A program made the translations under genes and the position numbers. DNA of 16,199 nt from DATLWR01 sp035576205 (GTDB taxonomy: Bacteria; Pseudomonadota; Zetaproteobacteria; Mariprofundales; Mariprofundaceae). Of this stretch, positions 15,568 through 16,199 are shown piece by piece. The stretch covers positions 1-16,199 of the forward strand of contig DATLWR010000011.1 in NCBI GenBank assembly GCA_035576205.1, read 5' to 3'. Every line of letters starts with the position of its first letter. Position 1 is the first letter of the stretch. The notes beneath the pieces were generated by a model. That model made no database searches. It worked only from the letters and a program-made list of their open reading frames with translations, and was not told the origin of the DNA.

Positions 15568-16199
15568 ATCGTAGGCCTGTGGCTGTCCTCGGTGCGGGCT
15601 CGTGGGGCACCGCACTCGCGATGGTGCTGTCGCGCACCGGCCGCGAGGTGAGACTCATGGGCCGTTCGGCCGACATCGCCGCCGGCATGGAGCAGGCGCG
15701 CGAGAACGGCCGTTACCTGCCCGGCATCCGCTTTCCGGCCTCGCTGCATGTCACGGCATCCCTCGCCGAGGCTATCGACAGTATCGAAGCCTGCGTCGTA
15801 GCACTGCCCTGTTCGGCTGCCGAAAGCGTTTTGCCGCAGCTTGCCGACGGTAATTATCCGGTCATCGCCGCCTTCAAGGGGCTGCATCCCGAAACACTGG
15901 TCCGCACCGACGAAATGCTGCTGAAGCACCTCGCCGCCGAGCGGGTCGCACTGCTCTCCGGCCCGTCGTTCGCGCAGGAGGTGGCGAAGGGCCAACCCAC
16001 CGCCATCACCATGGCCGCCGCCGACCTTGTGCTGGCCGGCCGTGCCGCCGCCTTTTTCGACGACACCAACTTCCGCGTCTATTCCAGCGACGACCCGACG
16101 GGAGTCGCCATGGGCGGCGCACTGAAGAACGTCATCGCCATCGCCGCCGGTGTCGCCGAGGGGCTTGGGCTGGGGCACAACTCCATCGCCGCCACCGTC
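15564..16199 (+). CDS. gpsA: NAD(P)-dependent glycerol-3-phosphate dehydrogenase, N-terminal part (3' end outside window)
   Basis: 212 codons are visible and remain open at the right edge; the full protein is usually about 330. The Rossmann nucleotide-binding loop is LGAGSWGTALA (9-19). AFKGL carries a conserved Lys105, SGPSFAQEV (132-140) follows, and the catalytic Lys188 is in GGALKNVIAIAAG (184-196). The enzyme reduces dihydroxyacetone phosphate to sn-glycerol-3-phosphate, the backbone precursor of phospholipids. The ATG at 15564 overlaps the lnt stop (ATGA) and has a strong GGAGGAG Shine-Dalgarno (15554-15560), so it can start both by coupling and on its own. Placement straight after lnt puts phospholipid precursor synthesis beside a phospholipid-consuming enzyme. 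Confidence 0.97.
   Translation, partial: MNRRPVAVLGAGSWGTALAMVLSRTGREVRLMGRSADIAAGMEQARENGRYLPGIRFPASLHVTASLAEAIDSIEACVVALPCSAAESVLPQLADGNYPVIAAFKGLHPETLVRTDEMLLKHLAAERVALLSGPSFAQEVAKGQPTAITMAAADLVLAGRAAAFFDDTNFRVYSSDDPTGVAMGGALKNVIAIAAGVAEGLGLGHNSIAATV

Overview
The window is a GC-rich piece of a bacterial chromosome and looks like ordinary core genome from a Pseudomonadota. It has MiaB–YbeZ/PhoH–YbeY–CorC–Lnt in the usual proteobacterial order, a two-subunit GlyQ/GlyS, an SrkA-type kinase, an SthA-type transhydrogenase and Smc rather than MukB. Gamma-, beta- or zeta-like affiliation cannot be settled by reading alone. I see no phage, IS element, CRISPR array or defence cassette.

Region 1 (1-2863, + strand): the 3' end of a tlyA-type rRNA methyltransferase gene, then srkA (stress-response kinase), then a 33-codon ORF that looks like the zinc-ribbon start of thioredoxin 2 (trxC) and stops after one zinc knuckle, then sthA. 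The trxC-like remnant has its own Shine-Dalgarno inside a hairpin and overlaps sthA by one base (TGATG), so it may now act as a leader ORF for sthA. A strong bidirectional terminator closes the region.

Region 2 (2932-9672, - strand): read in transcription order, glyQ (GTG start) and glyS (ATGA overlap) encode glycyl-tRNA synthetase. A possible unrecognised 52-codon ORF follows and overlaps smc by ATGA. Then come smc and tRNA-Arg(CCG), the latter with a near-consensus promoter and GC-rich discriminator. The tRNA shares the terminator with sthA.

Region 3 (9673-16199, + strand): after a 190-base divergent spacer with a TGACG-GG-CGTCA dyad comes a stand-alone cyclic-nucleotide-binding-fold protein whose binding cassette is degenerate, with its own two-part terminator hairpin. 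Next is miaB, with no visible Shine-Dalgarno, then a tightly packed chain ybeZ-ybeY-corC-lnt-gpsA in which every junction after ybeZ overlaps. The chain joins tRNA modification, rRNA/RNA maturation, membrane integrity, lipoprotein acylation and glycerol-3-phosphate supply. gpsA runs off the window.

The parts most worth a second look are the small elements: the trxC-like leader ORF with its SD hairpin, the 52-codon ORF before smc, the atypical cNMP-fold protein, and the miaB start beside the terminator. I did not find a convincing new multi-gene system.
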